A DNA stretch of 64,000 bases. Origin: Leifsonia shinshuensis (GTDB lineage: Bacteria > Actinomycetota > Actinomycetes > Actinomycetales > Microbacteriaceae). Position numbers and translations under genes: made by a program. Location of the stretch: assembly GCF_022606355.1 (NCBI RefSeq), contig NZ_JAHHZQ010000001.1, forward strand, positions 930,001 to 994,000, written 5' to 3'. The notes under the pieces are model-generated. The model saw only the letters and a list, made by a program, of their open reading frames with translations. It was not told the origin of the DNA and searched no databases. Each line of letters opens with the position of its first letter. Within the stretch, counting starts at the first letter, position 1. Positions 1 through 10,100 of the stretch are shown piece by piece.

Positions 1-29
1 CGCACCATGCGCCCATCATCGCCGAACGC

Positions 30-85
30 ACGGAGGTCGCGCCGCCCCGTCCGCGCAGAGCGGAACGAGGCGACGCGACCTCCGT
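30..85 (-). terminator. Hairpin terminator downstream of metE
   Basis: A perfect 12-bp inverted repeat (ACGGAGGTCGCG at 30-41, its complement at 74-85) starts 16 nt past the metE stop. The loop itself contains a small CCGC/GCGG stem. No T-run follows, as is common for actinobacterial hairpin terminators. The role is inferred from position. Confidence 0.5.
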
Positions 86-100
86 CGCGGACGACCCGGG

Positions 101-2455
101 TCAGGCTGAGACGCCGGCGCGCTCCCGCACGTCGCGCGTGGCGGCGAGGATGTTGCGGAGCGAGGCGACCGTCTCGTCGTAGCCGCGCGTCTTCAGCCCG
201 CAGTCCGGGTTCACCCAGAGCTGGCGGCCGGGGATCGCGCTGAGCGCCGTCTCCAGCAGCTCCGTCACCTCGGCGACCGAGGGCACGCGCGGCGAGTGGA
301 TGTCGTAGACGCCCGGGCCGATGCCGTGCTCGAAGCCGGAGCGCTGGATGTCGTGCACGACCTCCATGCGGCTGCGCGCCGCCTCGATGCTCGTGACGTC
401 GGCGTCGAGGTTGCGGATCGCGTCGATCACCACGCCGAACTCCGAGTAGCAGAGGTGGGTGTGGATCTGTGTCGCATCCGCGACGCCGGACGTCGCGAGG
501 CGGAACGACCCGACCGACCACTCGAGGTAGTCGTGCTGGGCGGCGCGCTTGAGCGGCAGCAGCTCGCGCAGCGCCGGCTCGTCCACCTGCACGACGCGGA
601 TGCCCGCCGCCTCCAGGTCGGCGATCTCGTCGCGCAGGGCGAGCGCCACCTGGCGCGCGGTCTCGCCGAGCGGCTGGTCGTCGCGTACGAACGACCAGGC
701 GAGGATCGTGACCGGGCCCGTGAGCATGCCCTTGACCGGCTTGTCGGTCAGGGTCTGCGTGTAGGTCGACCAGTCGACCGTGATCGGCTTCGGACGCGAC
801 ACGTCTCCCCACAGGATCGACGGGCGCGTACAGCGCGACCCGTACGACTGCACCCAGCCGTTCTGGGTGACCGCGAACCCGTCGAGGTTCTCGGCGAAGT
901 ACTGCACCATGTCGTTGCGCTCCGGCTCGCCGTGGACGATGACGTCGAGGCCGATCTCCTCCTGGAGGTCGACGACGCGCTTGATCTCCGCCTGCATCCG
1001 GCCGAGGTAGTCGGCCTCGGTGATGAGGCCCTTCGCGAACTGCGCGCGGGAACGCCGGATGTCCGCGGTCTGCGGGAACGATCCGATGGTCGTCGTCGGC
1101 AGGAACGGCAGCTGCAGCGCGTCGTCCTGGGCAGCCAGGCGCGCCGCATAGTCGCCGCGCCGGAAGTCCGCGCGGGTCAGGGCGGCCTCACGCGCCCGCA
1201 CGGCCTCCACCCGGACTCCAGGTGCTGCGGCACGGTCCGCGAGGGCCGCGCTGGCAGCACTCAGCTCGTCCTGGATCGCCTCGTGGCCGTCGACGATCCC
1301 GCGCGCCAGCACGGCGACCTGACCGACCTTCTGGTCGGCGAACGCCAGCCACGTCTTCAGGCGCGCGTCGAGCTCCGGCTCGTCGTCGACGTCGTGCGGC
1401 ACGTGCAGCAGCGAGGTGGAGGTCGACACTGCGACGTCCGGGCTGAGTGACAGCAGTGCGGTCAGCTTTCCGAACGCGGCTTCCAGGTCGCCTCGCCAGA
1501 TGTTGTGGCCGTCGACGACGCCGCCGACCAGGGTCTTGGTCGCCAGCGCGCTTCGCGTGGCCGCGTCGAGCTCGCTCGGGAGGTCGCCGCGCACCAGGTC
1601 GAGCGAGATCGCCTCGACGGGCGAGACCGCGAGCACCGGCAGGGCGTCGTCCAGGCTCCCGTAGGGCGCCGCGACGAAGATCGCCGGTCGTTCGCTCGCC
1701 GCGCCCAGGGCGGCGTAGGCCGCACGCGTGGCCTCGAGCACCTCGGTGCGCTCCTCGTCGATGCTCTCCGAGACGAGCGCAGGCTCGTCCAGCTGCACCC
1801 ACGGCGCGCCCGCGGCGGCGAGGCGTGCGAGCAGGTCCGCGTAGACCGGCAGGAGGTCGGCGAGCCGGGACAGCGGGCGGAAGCCCTCCGGCGCCTCGTC
1901 GCTCGCCTTGCTCAGGAGCAGGAAAGTGACCGGTCCGACGAGAACGGGCCGGGTGACGAAGCCCGCGGCGCGCGCCTCCTCGAACTCGCGGACGATCCGG
2001 TCGGACGCCAGCCGGAACGCGGTCTCCGGGCCGATCTCGGGAACGAGGTAGTGGTAGTTCGAGTCGAACCACTTGGTCATCTCCAGCGGCGCCTTCTCGC
2101 CCTCGCCGCGCGCGATCGTGAAGTAGCCGGCCAGGTCGACCGCCCCGTCGTCGCCGACGAGGTCCGCGAAGCGCGAGGGGACGGCGCCCACCGTCACCGC
2201 GGCGTCGAGCACCTGGTCGTAGAAGCTGAAGCTCTCCGGGATCGCGGCGTCGTCGCGGCCGAGGCCCAGCGCCGCGAGACGCTCGCGGGTCGCCGCGCGC
2301 AGTCCTGCCGCGGTCGTCTCGAGCTCGTCGGCGGTGATGTCGCCCGCCCAGAAGGCCTCCACGGCCTTCTTGAGCTCGCGGCGACGGCCGATCCGGGGGT
2401 AGCCGATGACGGTGCCCACCGGGAAGGCGGAGCGTGAGGTGGTGGTGTCGGTCAT
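101..2455 (-). CDS. metE: Cobalamin-independent methionine synthase MetE
   Basis: Cytosolic 5-methyltetrahydropteroyltriglutamate-homocysteine S-methyltransferase, the last step of methionine synthesis, needing no B12. The protein has 784 residues, normal for the family. The N-terminal half opens with [14 protein letters not shown] near residue 19. The C-terminal catalytic barrel carries the expected zinc ligands: His667 and Cys669 in the HLC motif of [11 protein letters not shown], a Glu in SIEAARS, and Cys752 in [10 protein letters not shown]. The ATG at 2455 overlaps the metF stop by 4 nt (ATGA), so metF-metE form one coupled operon in which MetF supplies the methyl donor used by MetE. No B12-riboswitch-like element was recognised upstream. 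Confidence 0.97.
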   Translation of the reverse strand: MTDTTTSRSAFPVGTVIGYPRIGRRRELKKAVEAFWAGDITADELETTAAGLRAATRERLAALGLGRDDAAIPESFSFYDQVLDAAVTVGAVPSRFADLVGDDGAVDLAGYFTIARGEGEKAPLEMTKWFDSNYHYLVPEIGPETAFRLASDRIVREFEEARAAGFVTRPVLVGPVTFLLLSKASDEAPEGFRPLSRLADLLPVYADLLARLAAAGAPWVQLDEPALVSESIDEERTEVLEATRAAYAALGAASERPAIFVAAPYGSLDDALPVLAVSPVEAISLDLVRGDLPSELDAATRSALATKTLVGGVVDGHNIWRGDLEAAFGKLTALLSLSPDVAVSTSTSLLHVPHDVDDEPELDARLKTWLAFADQKVGQVAVLARGIVDGHEAIQDELSAASAALADRAAAPGVRVEAVRAREAALTRADFRRGDYAARLAAQDDALQLPFLPTTTIGSFPQTADIRRSRAQFAKGLITEADYLGRMQAEIKRVVDLQEEIGLDVIVHGEPERNDMVQYFAENLDGFAVTQNGWVQSYGSRCTRPSILWGDVSRPKPITVDWSTYTQTLTDKPVKGMLTGPVTILAWSFVRDDQPLGETARQVALALRDEIADLEAAGIRVVQVDEPALRELLPLKRAAQHDYLEWSVGSFRLATSGVADATQIHTHLCYSEFGVVIDAIRNLDADVTSIEAARSRMEVVHDIQRSGFEHGIGPGVYDIHSPRVPSVAEVTELLETALSAIPGRQLWVNPDCGLKTRGYDETVASLRNILAATRDVRERAGVSA

Positions 2456-3432
2456 GCGTTTTCGCTTTCCTTGGAGGTTGTGGCCGTGAGAGTGGATGCC
2501 GTGCTCGGCGCGGCAGGCAGCAGCCCGATCCTGTCGAGGACGGACAGCACGGCCGCGTGCTGGTTGAAGGTGTAGAGGTGGATGCCGGGAGCGCCGCCGT
2601 CCAGCAGCCGCTGCGCCAGCCGGGCCGTCCAGGCGATCCCGATCTCGCGCCGCCCCTCGTCGGTCGGCTCCACTTCGAGCTCGATGGCGAGGTCGCTCGG
2701 GAGGTCGTCCCCGCTCAGTTCGAGCATGCGGGCGAGCCGCGCGGGCGAGGTGACGGGCATGATGCCGGGCAGGATGGGGAAGGTCACGCCGGCCTCAGCC
2801 GCGCGCTGCGCGAACGACAGGTAGTCCTCTGCGTGGAAGAAGAGCTGGGTGATGCCGAGGTTCGCTCCGGCCGCCTGCTTCGCCAGGAGCGTGTCGATGT
2901 CCTGCGACGGCGAGCGTGACGACGGGTGCCCGTGCGGGAAGGCGCCCACGGCGATCTGGACGTGCTCCCGGTGGTCCAGCACGGCCCGCGCGTGCAGCCC
3001 GGGCACCGGCAGCTCGCCGTACGGCACGCGCTCGGCCTGCACCCGGTGGATGAGCTGCACCAGCTCGGCGGAGCTGTGGATGTCGCCCAGGCCGTCCTCC
3101 CCCGGCGCGAGGTCCGCGGGCGGATCGCCGCGCACTGCGAGGAACCGTCGGACGCCCGCGTCGAGGAACTCGCGGATCAGCCGGTTGGCCTCCTCGTGCG
3201 ACGACCCGACGCAGGTCAGGTGCGCCATCGGGCTGACGTCGGTGTGCTCGAGGATGTAGCGCACCACCTCCAGCGACGATGCCCGCGACGAGCCACCGGC
3301 ACCGAAGGTGACGGAGATGAAGTCGGGGCGCGACGCCGCCAGCAGGTCGATCGTCGTCGGCAGCGTGGCCGCAGCGCGTTCGGAGCGCGGCGGGTACAGC
3401 TCGAACGAGAACCGCGCGTCAGTACAGTCCAT
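2452..3432 (-). CDS. metF: Methylenetetrahydrofolate reductase MetF
   Basis: FAD-dependent enzyme reducing 5,10-methylene-THF to 5-methyl-THF, the methyl donor for MetE. It has 326 residues and a single TIM-barrel. The N-terminal [10 protein letters not shown] motif carries the catalytic Glu, and the [14 protein letters not shown] segment is typical of the family. It is the promoter-proximal gene of the metF-metE operon and its stop overlaps the metE start by 4 nt. The ATG at 3432 is preceded by GAGGA. About 150 nt of leader precede it, with a 6-bp hairpin (3442-3466) just upstream of the ribosome binding site, which could modulate translation. Confidence 0.95.
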   Translation of the reverse strand: MDCTDARFSFELYPPRSERAAATLPTTIDLLAASRPDFISVTFGAGGSSRASSLEVVRYILEHTDVSPMAHLTCVGSSHEEANRLIREFLDAGVRRFLAVRGDPPADLAPGEDGLGDIHSSAELVQLIHRVQAERVPYGELPVPGLHARAVLDHREHVQIAVGAFPHGHPSSRSPSQDIDTLLAKQAAGANLGITQLFFHAEDYLSFAQRAAEAGVTFPILPGIMPVTSPARLARMLELSGDDLPSDLAIELEVEPTDEGRREIGIAWTARLAQRLLDGGAPGIHLYTFNQHAAVLSVLDRIGLLPAAPSTASTLTATTSKESENA

Positions 3433-3441
3433 GGTTCCTCA

Positions 3442-3466
3442 GGTGTCGATCAGCTTCTCGGACACC
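3442..3466 (-). promoter_or_regulatory. Small hairpin next to the metF ribosome binding site
   Basis: GGTGTC (3442-3447 on the plus strand) and GACACC (3461-3466) form a 6-bp stem with a 13-nt loop, ending a few bases before the GAGGA preceding the metF ATG. It could influence translation initiation. It matches no riboswitch family I recognise and may be chance in this base composition. Confidence 0.25.
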
Positions 3467-3583
3467 CCGCGCCGGCCGACGGCGAACGCTGTCGGAGAGT
3501 ACGGGGCGGGCGGGTGCCGGGCTCGGCTGTCGCACCACGTCGGCGGTCGCCCGCTTCGGTTGTGCAGTCACGCTAGCAATGCG

Positions 3584-3644
3584 GAAGGCCGGACGGAACC
3601 CCGCTGCGTCATCCAATGACACAGAGGGGTTCCGTCCGGCCTTC
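3584..3644 (-). terminator. 19-bp hairpin terminator of hflX
   Basis: A perfect 19-bp inverted repeat, GAAGGCCGGACGGAACCCC at 3584-3602 and its complement at 3626-3644, lies 26 nt past the hflX stop. The 23-nt loop contains a second stem (GTCAT at 3608-3612, ATGAC at 3616-3620). There is no T-run. It most likely ends hflX transcription before the metF promoter. Confidence 0.7.
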
Positions 3645-3669
3645 ACGGCGCCGTGCGGGGTGTGCGACC

Positions 3670-5193
3670 CTACACGGCGAACGGCTCGAAAACCGCCTGG
3701 TACTCGGGCATGATCCGCGCACGGACGCGGGTCCCGTCCTCGACGTAATCGGTCGAGAGCACGCGCCCGCGCTCGTGGAGCGCCGAGATCAGGTCGCCGC
3801 GATCGTACGGCACGACCAGCTCGACCTCGACGGAAGGGTCGGGCAGCAACCGCGCGATCGCGGCGAGCACCTCGTCGATGCCCTCGCCCGTGCGCGCCGA
3901 GGCGAAGATCGCCCCGGGCTCCAGGCCGCGCAGCACCAGCCGGTCGTCGGCCGGGATGAGGTCGGCCTTGTTGAAGACGACGATCTCCGGGATCTCCCTG
4001 GCGCCGACCTCCCCGATAACGTCGCGCACCGTCGCCAGCTGCGAAGCCGGGTCGGGGTGCGAGCCGTCGACCACGTGCACGATGACGTCGGAGTCGGCGA
4101 CCTCCTCGAGCGTGGAGCGGAACGCCTCGACCAGCTGGTGCGGCAGGTTGCGCACGAAGCCCACGGTGTCGGCGAGCGTGTACAGCCGGCCGTCGGCCGT
4201 GACACTGCGACGGACCGTCGCATCCAGGGTCGCGAACAGGGCGTTCTCGACGAGCACGCCCGCCTTCGTCACCCGGTTCAGGAGGCTGGACTTGCCCGCG
4301 TTCGTGTACCCGGCGATCGCCACCGACGGCACGGCGTTGCGGTTGCGGTTCGCCCGTTTCGCCTCGCGCGCGGGCTTGAACCCGGCGATCTGCTTGCGCA
4401 GCTTCGCCATGCGCGAGTGGATGCGGCGGCGGTCGAGCTCGATCTTCGTCTCACCCGGTCCACGCGATCCCATGCCGGCGCCGGCGCCGCCCACCTGGCC
4501 ACCGGCCTGGCGGGACATCGACTCACCCCAACCGCGCAGGCGCGGGAGCAGGTATTCGAGCTGGGCGAGTTCGACCTGCGCCTTGCCCTCCCGGCTCTTC
4601 GCGTGCTGGCTGAAGATGTCGAGGATCACGGCCGTCCGGTCGATCACCTTGACCTTCACCACGTCTTCGAGTGCGCGCCGCTGGCTGGGCGCGAGCTCGG
4701 TGTCGGCGATGACGGTGTCGGCGCCGAGGGCGCGGACGACCCCGGCGAGCTCCTCGGCCTTTCCGCGGCCGAGATAGGTGCTGGGGTCCGGGTGCGGTCG
4801 CCGCTGCAGGAGGCCGTCGAGCACCGCGGCGCCCGCCGTCTCGGCCAGTGCCGCGAGTTCGCGCAGCGAGTTCTCGGCATCCTGGAGGGTGCCCTGCGAG
4901 TACACGCCGATCAGCACCACGTTCTCCAGGCGCAACTGCCGGTACTCGACCTCGGTGACATCCTCGAGTTCGGTGGAGAGCCCGGAGACGCGGCGCAGGG
5001 CGGCGCGCTCCTCGCGGTCGAACTGCTCGCCGTCGTGATTGCCACCATCGGCGGCATTCTCCTGGAGCGCCTGGGCGCCCCGGCCGAAGAGCGTCACCGA
5101 CGCCTTGTTCTGCTCGGTCGCGAGCACCCGCGCGACGACGTCGTCGGTGGTCTGCTGCGTGGTCTGCTCTTCGATTTCTGTTCGTTCAGTCAT
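3670..5193 (-). CDS. hflX: Ribosome-associated GTPase HflX
   Basis: HflX-family GTPase that binds the 50S subunit and splits stalled ribosomes. It has 507 residues. An N-terminal HflX domain (STYLGRGKAEEL near 132) is followed by a helical linker and a GTPase domain with P-loop GYTNAGKSSLLN, switch DTVGFVRNLP and specificity motif NKAD. The first ~60 residues are a variable Glu/Gln/Thr-rich extension. The ATG at 5193 has AGGGG 6 nt upstream. The gene is divergent from the methyltransferase at 5280 and in the same neighbourhood as dapF and miaA, as in other actinobacteria. Confidence 0.95.
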   Translation of the reverse strand: MTERTEIEEQTTQQTTDDVVARVLATEQNKASVTLFGRGAQALQENAADGGNHDGEQFDREERAALRRVSGLSTELEDVTEVEYRQLRLENVVLIGVYSQGTLQDAENSLRELAALAETAGAAVLDGLLQRRPHPDPSTYLGRGKAEELAGVVRALGADTVIADTELAPSQRRALEDVVKVKVIDRTAVILDIFSQHAKSREGKAQVELAQLEYLLPRLRGWGESMSRQAGGQVGGAGAGMGSRGPGETKIELDRRRIHSRMAKLRKQIAGFKPAREAKRANRNRNAVPSVAIAGYTNAGKSSLLNRVTKAGVLVENALFATLDATVRRSVTADGRLYTLADTVGFVRNLPHQLVEAFRSTLEEVADSDVIVHVVDGSHPDPASQLATVRDVIGEVGAREIPEIVVFNKADLIPADDRLVLRGLEPGAIFASARTGEGIDEVLAAIARLLPDPSVEVELVVPYDRGDLISALHERGRVLSTDYVEDGTRVRARIMPEYQAVFEPFAV

Positions 5194-5245
5194 ACATGTC
5201 CCCTGATCCGGGTCGGGTCAACCCTAGCTCGTCGTGCTGGTGTGT

Positions 5246-5273
5246 TTGTCTGTCGGTCTGCGTCCTGTACGGT
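5246..5273 (+). promoter_or_regulatory. Promoter of a probable leaderless transcript (methyltransferase)
   Basis: A -35-like TTGTCT (5246-5251), a 16-nt spacer and a -10 TACGGT (5268-5273) end 6 nt before the ATG at 5280. Transcription would therefore begin at or next to the start codon. No Shine-Dalgarno sequence is present. Confidence 0.5.
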
Positions 5274-5279
5274 CCTCTT

Positions 5280-5894
5280 ATGGCCAGCGGAGATCACTAT
5301 TTTTCCCCGGCGCCCGAAAGTGAACTGAACCTGCGGCCGTTCACCGCGCGCCTGGTGGGGCAGACGTACGAATTGGTGACGGCGAACGGGATCTTCAGTC
5401 CCGAGCGCATCGACATGGGTACGCGAGTGCTCCTCGACCATGTCCCCGCTGCGCCGCCCGGAGGTCAGTTCCTCGACCTCGGCTGCGGCTGGGGGCCCCT
5501 GGCTCTCACACTTGCTCTCGAATCCCCTCATGCGACCGTCTGGGCGGTCGACGTCAACACCCGAGCTCTCGACGTGGTGCGCAGGAACGCGCAGAAGCTC
5601 GGTCTCACGAATATAAACCCTGTGACCCCTGATGATGTTCCCGACTCCGTGGAATTCACCACGATCTGGTCCAATCCGCCGATCCGCGTCGGCAAGAACG
5701 AGCTGCACGACATCCTGCAGCGGTGGCTGCCGCGACTGGAGCCCGGTTCGGACGCCTGGCTGGTCGTGCAGCGCAACCTCGGCAGCGACTCGCTGCAGCG
5801 CTGGATCCAGGCGACGATGCCCGAGCTGACGACGACGCGCCAGGCGATCTCCAAGGGCTACCGCGTGCTGCGGAGCCGACGACCCGCGGAGTAG
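5280..5894 (+). CDS. RsmC-like class I SAM-dependent methyltransferase
   Basis: The 204-residue protein resembles the catalytic half of RsmC-type 16S rRNA guanine-N2 methyltransferases. Motif I is DLGCGWGPLAL near residue 60, and the catalytic NPPIR is near residue 124, corresponding to the NPPF/NPPY signature of N-methyltransferases. An N-terminal HYFSP segment is typical of this group. I chose the ATG at 5280 over an in-frame start at 5196 because homology begins there and a -10 box lies 6 nt upstream, suggesting leaderless translation. The substrate (rRNA is most likely) is inferred from family. The gene is convergent with dapF. Confidence 0.85.
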   Translation: MASGDHYFSPAPESELNLRPFTARLVGQTYELVTANGIFSPERIDMGTRVLLDHVPAAPPGGQFLDLGCGWGPLALTLALESPHATVWAVDVNTRALDVVRRNAQKLGLTNINPVTPDDVPDSVEFTTIWSNPPIRVGKNELHDILQRWLPRLEPGSDAWLVVQRNLGSDSLQRWIQATMPELTTTRQAISKGYRVLRSRRPAE

Positions 5895-5941
5895 GCGGAG
5901 TCGCGGAACCGGGCTGGGGGCGCTTCGCCGCCTGCCCGGAT

Positions 5942-6826
5942 TCAGGCGAGGTCGAGGGTTCCTGTGTAGACGAGTTCGGCCGGGCCAGAGAGGGCGACGT
6001 GCTCGCCGTCCTCCGTCGGGAACATCCGCACACCGACCGTGCCGCCGGGGACCTCCACGCGCCACTGGTCCGGCGCACCTTCGCCCGCCCAGTACCGCAC
6101 CGCCAGCGCGGCCGCCGCTGCGCCCGTGCCGCACGAGAGGGTCTCGCCGCTACCCCGCTCATGCACCCGCATCCGGATGCGGCCGATGCCGTCGCTCACG
6201 AGCGGCTCGCGCGGAACCACGAACTCGACGTTCGCGCCGTGCGGGGGCTCCGGCTCGATGTGCGGGATGTAGTTCAGGTCCGCCGCCTCCAGCTCGGACT
6301 CGTCGGCGACCGCGACGACGACGTGCGGGTTGCCGAGGTCGAGACCGATGCCGGGACGGGCGACCGGGAGCTCTTTGGCGCGCACCAGCGGCTCTCCACC
6401 GTCGAGAGCCCAGCGGCCGAGGTCGACCTGGAAGCCGGTGAGGTTGCGTTGCACGTCGCGGACGCCTGAGCGCGTGCCGATCGGGAGGGTGTCGCCGTCG
6501 GCGAGTTCGGCGAGCCCGGACTCGAGGAGGTAGCGCACGTAGACACGGATGCCGTTGCCGCACATCTCGGCGACGGACCCGTCGGCGTTGTAGTAGTCCA
6601 TGAACCATTCGGCGCCGTCGTCTTCGGCGAGGGCTTCAGCGCCCTCGGGGAGGTGCGTCGACCGCACCGCCCGGATGACGCCGTCGGCGCCGATCCCGAA
6701 GTGCCGGTCGCAGATCGCGGCGATCTGCGACGCCGAGAGCGGCAGGCGCCCGTCCGGGTCGGAGTAGAGCACGAAGTCGTTGCCGGTCCCCTGACCCTTG
6801 GTGAATTGGAGCGTCGCCATCCTCAC
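5942..6826 (-). CDS. dapF: Diaminopimelate epimerase DapF
   Basis: Cofactor-independent epimerase converting LL- to meso-diaminopimelate in lysine synthesis. It has 294 residues. Both catalytic cysteines are visible: Cys89 in EMCGNGIR and Cys232 in LSCGTGAAA. The GTG at 6826 overlaps the miaA stop by 4 nt (GTGA), giving a coupled miaB-miaA-dapF arrangement; an ATG two codons further (6820) is an alternative. dapA, dapB and dapC lie elsewhere in the window. If this is a microbacterium with a diaminobutyrate-type wall, the pathway would mainly serve lysine; that point is inference. Confidence 0.96.
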   Translation of the reverse strand: MRMATLQFTKGQGTGNDFVLYSDPDGRLPLSASQIAAICDRHFGIGADGVIRAVRSTHLPEGAEALAEDDGAEWFMDYYNADGSVAEMCGNGIRVYVRYLLESGLAELADGDTLPIGTRSGVRDVQRNLTGFQVDLGRWALDGGEPLVRAKELPVARPGIGLDLGNPHVVVAVADESELEAADLNYIPHIEPEPPHGANVEFVVPREPLVSDGIGRIRMRVHERGSGETLSCGTGAAAAALAVRYWAGEGAPDQWRVEVPGGTVGVRMFPTEDGEHVALSGPAELVYTGTLDLA

Positions 6827-8097
6827 AGCCTATCGAGTGCGGAACGCGTGAGCTGCGGGTCGTCGTAGTCGAGCCAGTGCAGGTCGGCGTAGCGCTTGAA
6901 CCAGCTCACCTGCCGCCGGGCATAGCGGCGGGTGAGCTGTTGGGTGGCGGCGATCGCCTCCGCCTGATTCATCTCGCCCTTCACCTCGGCGAGGGCCTGC
7001 GCGTAGCCGATCGCGCGGCGTGCGGTCACCCCGTGCTCGAGTCCGAGCGGGAGGAGCCTGCGCACCTCGTCGGTGAGCCCGTCGCGCCACATCCGTTCGA
7101 CCCGCTCGTCCAACCGCCGGACGAGCTCGTCGCGCGGTGCGGCCAGGCCGAGGAGGACGGTGGGACGCCAGAACTGCGGAGTGTCCGGCAGCGAGCCGCT
7201 CACGGGGGCGCCGGTGAGCTCGGCGACCTCCAGAGCGCGCACGATGCGCCGGCCGTTCGCCGATCCGATACGCCGCGCCGCCTCCGGGTCGAGCTCGGCG
7301 AGGCGGCGGAAGAGCATCCCCGGCCCCTGCGCGACGAGCTCGGCCTCCAGCCGCGCCCTCAGCTCGGGGTCGGTGGCGGGGAACCGGAAGTCGTAGAGCA
7401 CGCTCGACACGTACAGCCCGGAACCCCCCACGAGGATGGGCGTGGCCCCGCGGTCGAGGATGTCGCCGACGATCCGGCGCGCCTCGGGCTGGTAGCGCGC
7501 GACGGTGGCCTCGTCTGTCACCTCGAGGACGTCGAAGAGGTGGTGCGGCACGCCACGCCACTCGGAGGGCGGCAGCTTCGCGGTGCCGATGTCCATCCCC
7601 CGGTACAGCTGCATGGCGTCGGCGTTGACGATCTCGGCCGCGCCACCGCGACCACGGATGGCCTCCGCGATCGACAGCGACAGCTCGGTCTTGCCGGTGC
7701 CGGTCGCCCCGACGACGGCGATGATGCGCCGGCTGTCCCGTTCCGACTCGGACGCCGCGGGGCCGGTCGCTCCGAGGGGCCCGGAACGGGTCGCAGGGCC
7801 GTTGTCCGACCCGGCCGCCGCCGCTCCCGCCGGAAGGGGGCGATGAGGCCGGACGGCGGGTTCCGCGCCTGAACCTGACGTCGGCTCGGCGGCGAGACGG
7901 GTGGTGGTCGATCGGTCGGTGCCGGTCGCCGCGCGCGACGCGTCCGCGCTCAGCGCTGGCCGTCCGACGGGTCGTAGATCGGCATCGTGCCCACCCCCGG
8001 CGAGGTGAGGGGCTCGCGCACGCGCAGCGTCGGCAGGCCCAGCGAGACGGGACCCGCGCCCGAGGCGGCTGTTGCGCCATGGGTCGGAACCGCGCAC
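6823..8097 (-). CDS. miaA: tRNA dimethylallyltransferase MiaA with N-terminal extension
   Basis: Adds an isopentenyl group to N6 of A37 in tRNAs reading UNN codons; MiaB then methylthiolates the product. The catalytic core (about 300 residues) begins with P-loop GATGTGKTE near residue 130 and continues with [16 protein letters not shown]. The start is unusual. Reading back from the core, I find no ATG, GTG or TTG until the GTG at 8097, which has GGAGG 7 nt upstream but lies 148 nt inside miaB. This gives 424 residues with a ~124-residue Ala/Gly/Pro/Arg-rich, probably disordered leader. The only other candidate is a CTG at 7953 overlapping the miaB stop as CTGA. The core assignment is sure; the start is not. 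Confidence 0.85.
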   Translation of the reverse strand: MRGSDPWRNSRLGRGSRLAGPADAARARAPHLAGGGHDADLRPVGRPALSADASRAATGTDRSTTTRLAAEPTSGSGAEPAVRPHRPLPAGAAAAGSDNGPATRSGPLGATGPAASESERDSRRIIAVVGATGTGKTELSLSIAEAIRGRGGAAEIVNADAMQLYRGMDIGTAKLPPSEWRGVPHHLFDVLEVTDEATVARYQPEARRIVGDILDRGATPILVGGSGLYVSSVLYDFRFPATDPELRARLEAELVAQGPGMLFRRLAELDPEAARRIGSANGRRIVRALEVAELTGAPVSGSLPDTPQFWRPTVLLGLAAPRDELVRRLDERVERMWRDGLTDEVRRLLPLGLEHGVTARRAIGYAQALAEVKGEMNQAEAIAATQQLTRRYARRQVSWFKRYADLHWLDYDDPQLTRSALDRL

Positions 8098-9557
8098 GAT
8101 TCCGCCTCCGCGCGGTCCCAGGCGTCGCCCGCCCGGGTGCGCCGGATCGACAGGGGCGCGCCGTCGGCGCTGTCGGCGATCAGGTAGTGCGGGGCCGCCT
8201 GCGTGACGCGGACGGTGACGACGTCGCCGGGGCGCGGGGTCTCCGAGCCGGCCGACAGTTCGAAGTGGACGAGCCGGCTGTCACGGGCACGCCCGCTCAG
8301 GCGGTGCGTGTCGGCATCCTTGCGGCCTTCACCGTTGGCGACGAGGAGCTCGACCTCGCGGCCGACGAGTCGCTCGTTCTCTTCGAGCGAGATGCGCTCC
8401 TGCAGTGCGATCAGGCGGTCGTAGCGGTCTTGCACGACCTCCTTCGGCACCTGGTCCTCCATCGTCGCGGCGGGCGTGCCGGGACGGATCGAGTACTGGA
8501 ATGTGAAAGCCGACGCGAAGCGCGCCTGCTGGACGACCCGCATCGTCTCGAGGAAATCCTCCTCGGTCTCGCCGGGGAAGCCGACGATGATGTCGGTGCT
8601 GATCGCGGCGTCGGGCAGCTTGGCGCGCACCCGGTCGAGGATGCCGAGGAACTTCTCGGAACGGTAGGACCGGCGCATCGAGCGCAGGATCCGGTCGGAC
8701 CCGGACTGCAGCGGCATGTGCAGCTGGGGCATGACGTTCGGGGTCTCGGCCATCGCGTCGATCACGTCGTCGGTGAAGGCGGCCGGGTGCGGGCTCGTGA
8801 AGCGGATGCGCTCCAGCCCCTCGATGCCGCCGGCCGCGCGCAGGAGCTTGCTGAAGGCCTGACGGTCGCCGAACTCCACACCGTAGGAGTTGACGTTCTG
8901 TCCGAGCAGCGTCACCTCGATCGCACCGTCGTCGACGAGGGCGCCGATCTCGGCCAGGATGTCGCCGGGCCTGCGGTCCTTCTCCTTGCCGCGCAGCGAC
9001 GGGACGATGCAGAACGTGCAGGTGTTGTTGCAGCCCACCGAGATGGAGACCCATCCGGAGTAGGAGGAGTCGCGCTTGGTGGGGAGCGTGGACGGGAAGG
9101 TCTCGAGAGCTTCGAGGATCTCGATCTCGGCGGCGTCGTTGTGCCGCGCGCGTTCGAGGAGGCCGGGCAGGGAGCCCATGTTGTGCGTCCCGAACACCAC
9201 GTCGACCCAGGGCGCCTTCTCGAGGATGACGTTCTTGTCCTTCTGTGCGAGACAGCCGCCGACGGCGATCTGCATGCCGGCGTGCCGGCGCTTGACCCCG
9301 GCGAGATGTCCGAGGTTGCCGTAGAGCTTGTTGTCGGCGTTCTCGCGCACAGCGCACGTGTTGATGACGACGACGTCGGCTTCCGCACCGTCGGCGGGAA
9401 CGTAGCCGGCGGCCTCGAGGGAACCGCTCAGCCGCTCCGAGTCGTGCACGTTCATCTGGCAGCCGAAGGTGCGCACCTCGTACGTGCGCGCGCGCCCGTC
9501 CTCGGTCAACGCTGCCGGGGACGGCGAGAAGGTTCGGGGGTGCTCGACGGTGCTCAT
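7950..9557 (-). CDS. miaB: tRNA-2-methylthio-N6-dimethylallyladenosine synthase MiaB
   Basis: Radical-SAM methylthiotransferase acting on i6A37 tRNA made by MiaA. It has 535 residues. The N-terminal domain has FGCQMN, a CAVRENA cysteine and GGCLAQK, the three cysteines of the auxiliary cluster. The radical-SAM CxxxCxxC is in GCNNTCTFC, and a TRAM domain follows near residues 375-440. A ~70-residue low-complexity tail then ends in YDPSDGQR. An ATG at 9557 is preferred over an in-frame one at 9614 because a consensus -10 box (TAGAAT) lies 10 nt upstream. It is the first gene of miaB-miaA-dapF. Confidence 0.95.
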   Translation of the reverse strand: MSTVEHPRTFSPSPAALTEDGRARTYEVRTFGCQMNVHDSERLSGSLEAAGYVPADGAEADVVVINTCAVRENADNKLYGNLGHLAGVKRRHAGMQIAVGGCLAQKDKNVILEKAPWVDVVFGTHNMGSLPGLLERARHNDAAEIEILEALETFPSTLPTKRDSSYSGWVSISVGCNNTCTFCIVPSLRGKEKDRRPGDILAEIGALVDDGAIEVTLLGQNVNSYGVEFGDRQAFSKLLRAAGGIEGLERIRFTSPHPAAFTDDVIDAMAETPNVMPQLHMPLQSGSDRILRSMRRSYRSEKFLGILDRVRAKLPDAAISTDIIVGFPGETEEDFLETMRVVQQARFASAFTFQYSIRPGTPAATMEDQVPKEVVQDRYDRLIALQERISLEENERLVGREVELLVANGEGRKDADTHRLSGRARDSRLVHFELSAGSETPRPGDVVTVRVTQAAPHYLIADSADGAPLSIRRTRAGDAWDRAEAESCAVPTHGATAASGAGPVSLGLPTLRVREPLTSPGVGTMPIYDPSDGQR

Positions 9558-9567
9558 AATGCGTACG

Positions 9568-9597
9568 ATTCTACGTTCGACCGGCAGCGGAATCGAA
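9568..9597 (-). promoter_or_regulatory. Promoter of the miaB-miaA-dapF operon
   Basis: On the minus strand TAGAAT (9568-9573) is a good actinobacterial -10 box, with a weak -35 (TTCGAT, 9592-9597) 18 nt further upstream. The start site would fall just before the ATG at 9557, leaving a leader of only a few bases. Confidence 0.5.
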
Positions 9598-10100
9598 CGG
9601 CGGCCCTGCGGCACTCGTGCGCGCCTTACCGATCCGCCCTGACCCGCGCGCTGCGTCGTCCCGCCGACCCCGGGAGCCGGACCCGGAGCCGGCCACGGCC
9701 TCCTTCAACGCGACCCGACCTGAAGCACACGGACCGCGCTCCAGCCGGGCCCGCTGTGGCGCGCCGACACAACACGCTCCGGATCTGTGGCCCGCACAGC
9801 ACACCGGGCTACACGACCTCCGCAACACGATCGCACCACAACCGGACGTGCGACCGCCGCAGCGCACGCCGGACACACGGCCCCCGCAACATCACGCAGA
9901 AACCTCTCCCGACCCGCGATGATGGACGGCTGGCTCGCCAACACTGCTTCGCACAACGATCGCCGGACGTCCGCGACCGCCGCTTCCCACGCCCCGAGGA
10001 CTCCCCCGCCCTCCAGGCCGCACTCACCCGAGCCTCAGTCCTCGGAACGAACCACACGAGCCGCACAGCCTCGAAACGCTTGCGACCTGCGGCTGCGATG
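9574..10100 (+). other. Gene-free stretch with strong A/C strand bias
   Basis: About 540 nt between miaB and recX hold no convincing gene. Open frames exist on both strands but their products are Arg/Thr/Pro-rich composition artefacts lacking ribosome binding sites. The plus strand is markedly poor in T: hand counting 9661-10080 gives about 37 T against about 85 A. The neighbouring coding DNA does not show this skew. It could be a decayed gene, a structured RNA or simply unconstrained DNA. Confidence 0.5.

Noticed and set aside
3433-3583. Possible SAM or cobalamin riboswitch before metF
   Set aside because: The leader is about 150 nt, but I see no B12-box, S-box or other known riboswitch core, only small hairpins.
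3616-5328. A 570-codon plus-strand open frame opposite hflX
   Set aside because: It is an artefact of high-GC codon bias opposite a clear gene; it is Arg/Val/Glu-rich, matches no family and would run through the terminator and past hflX.
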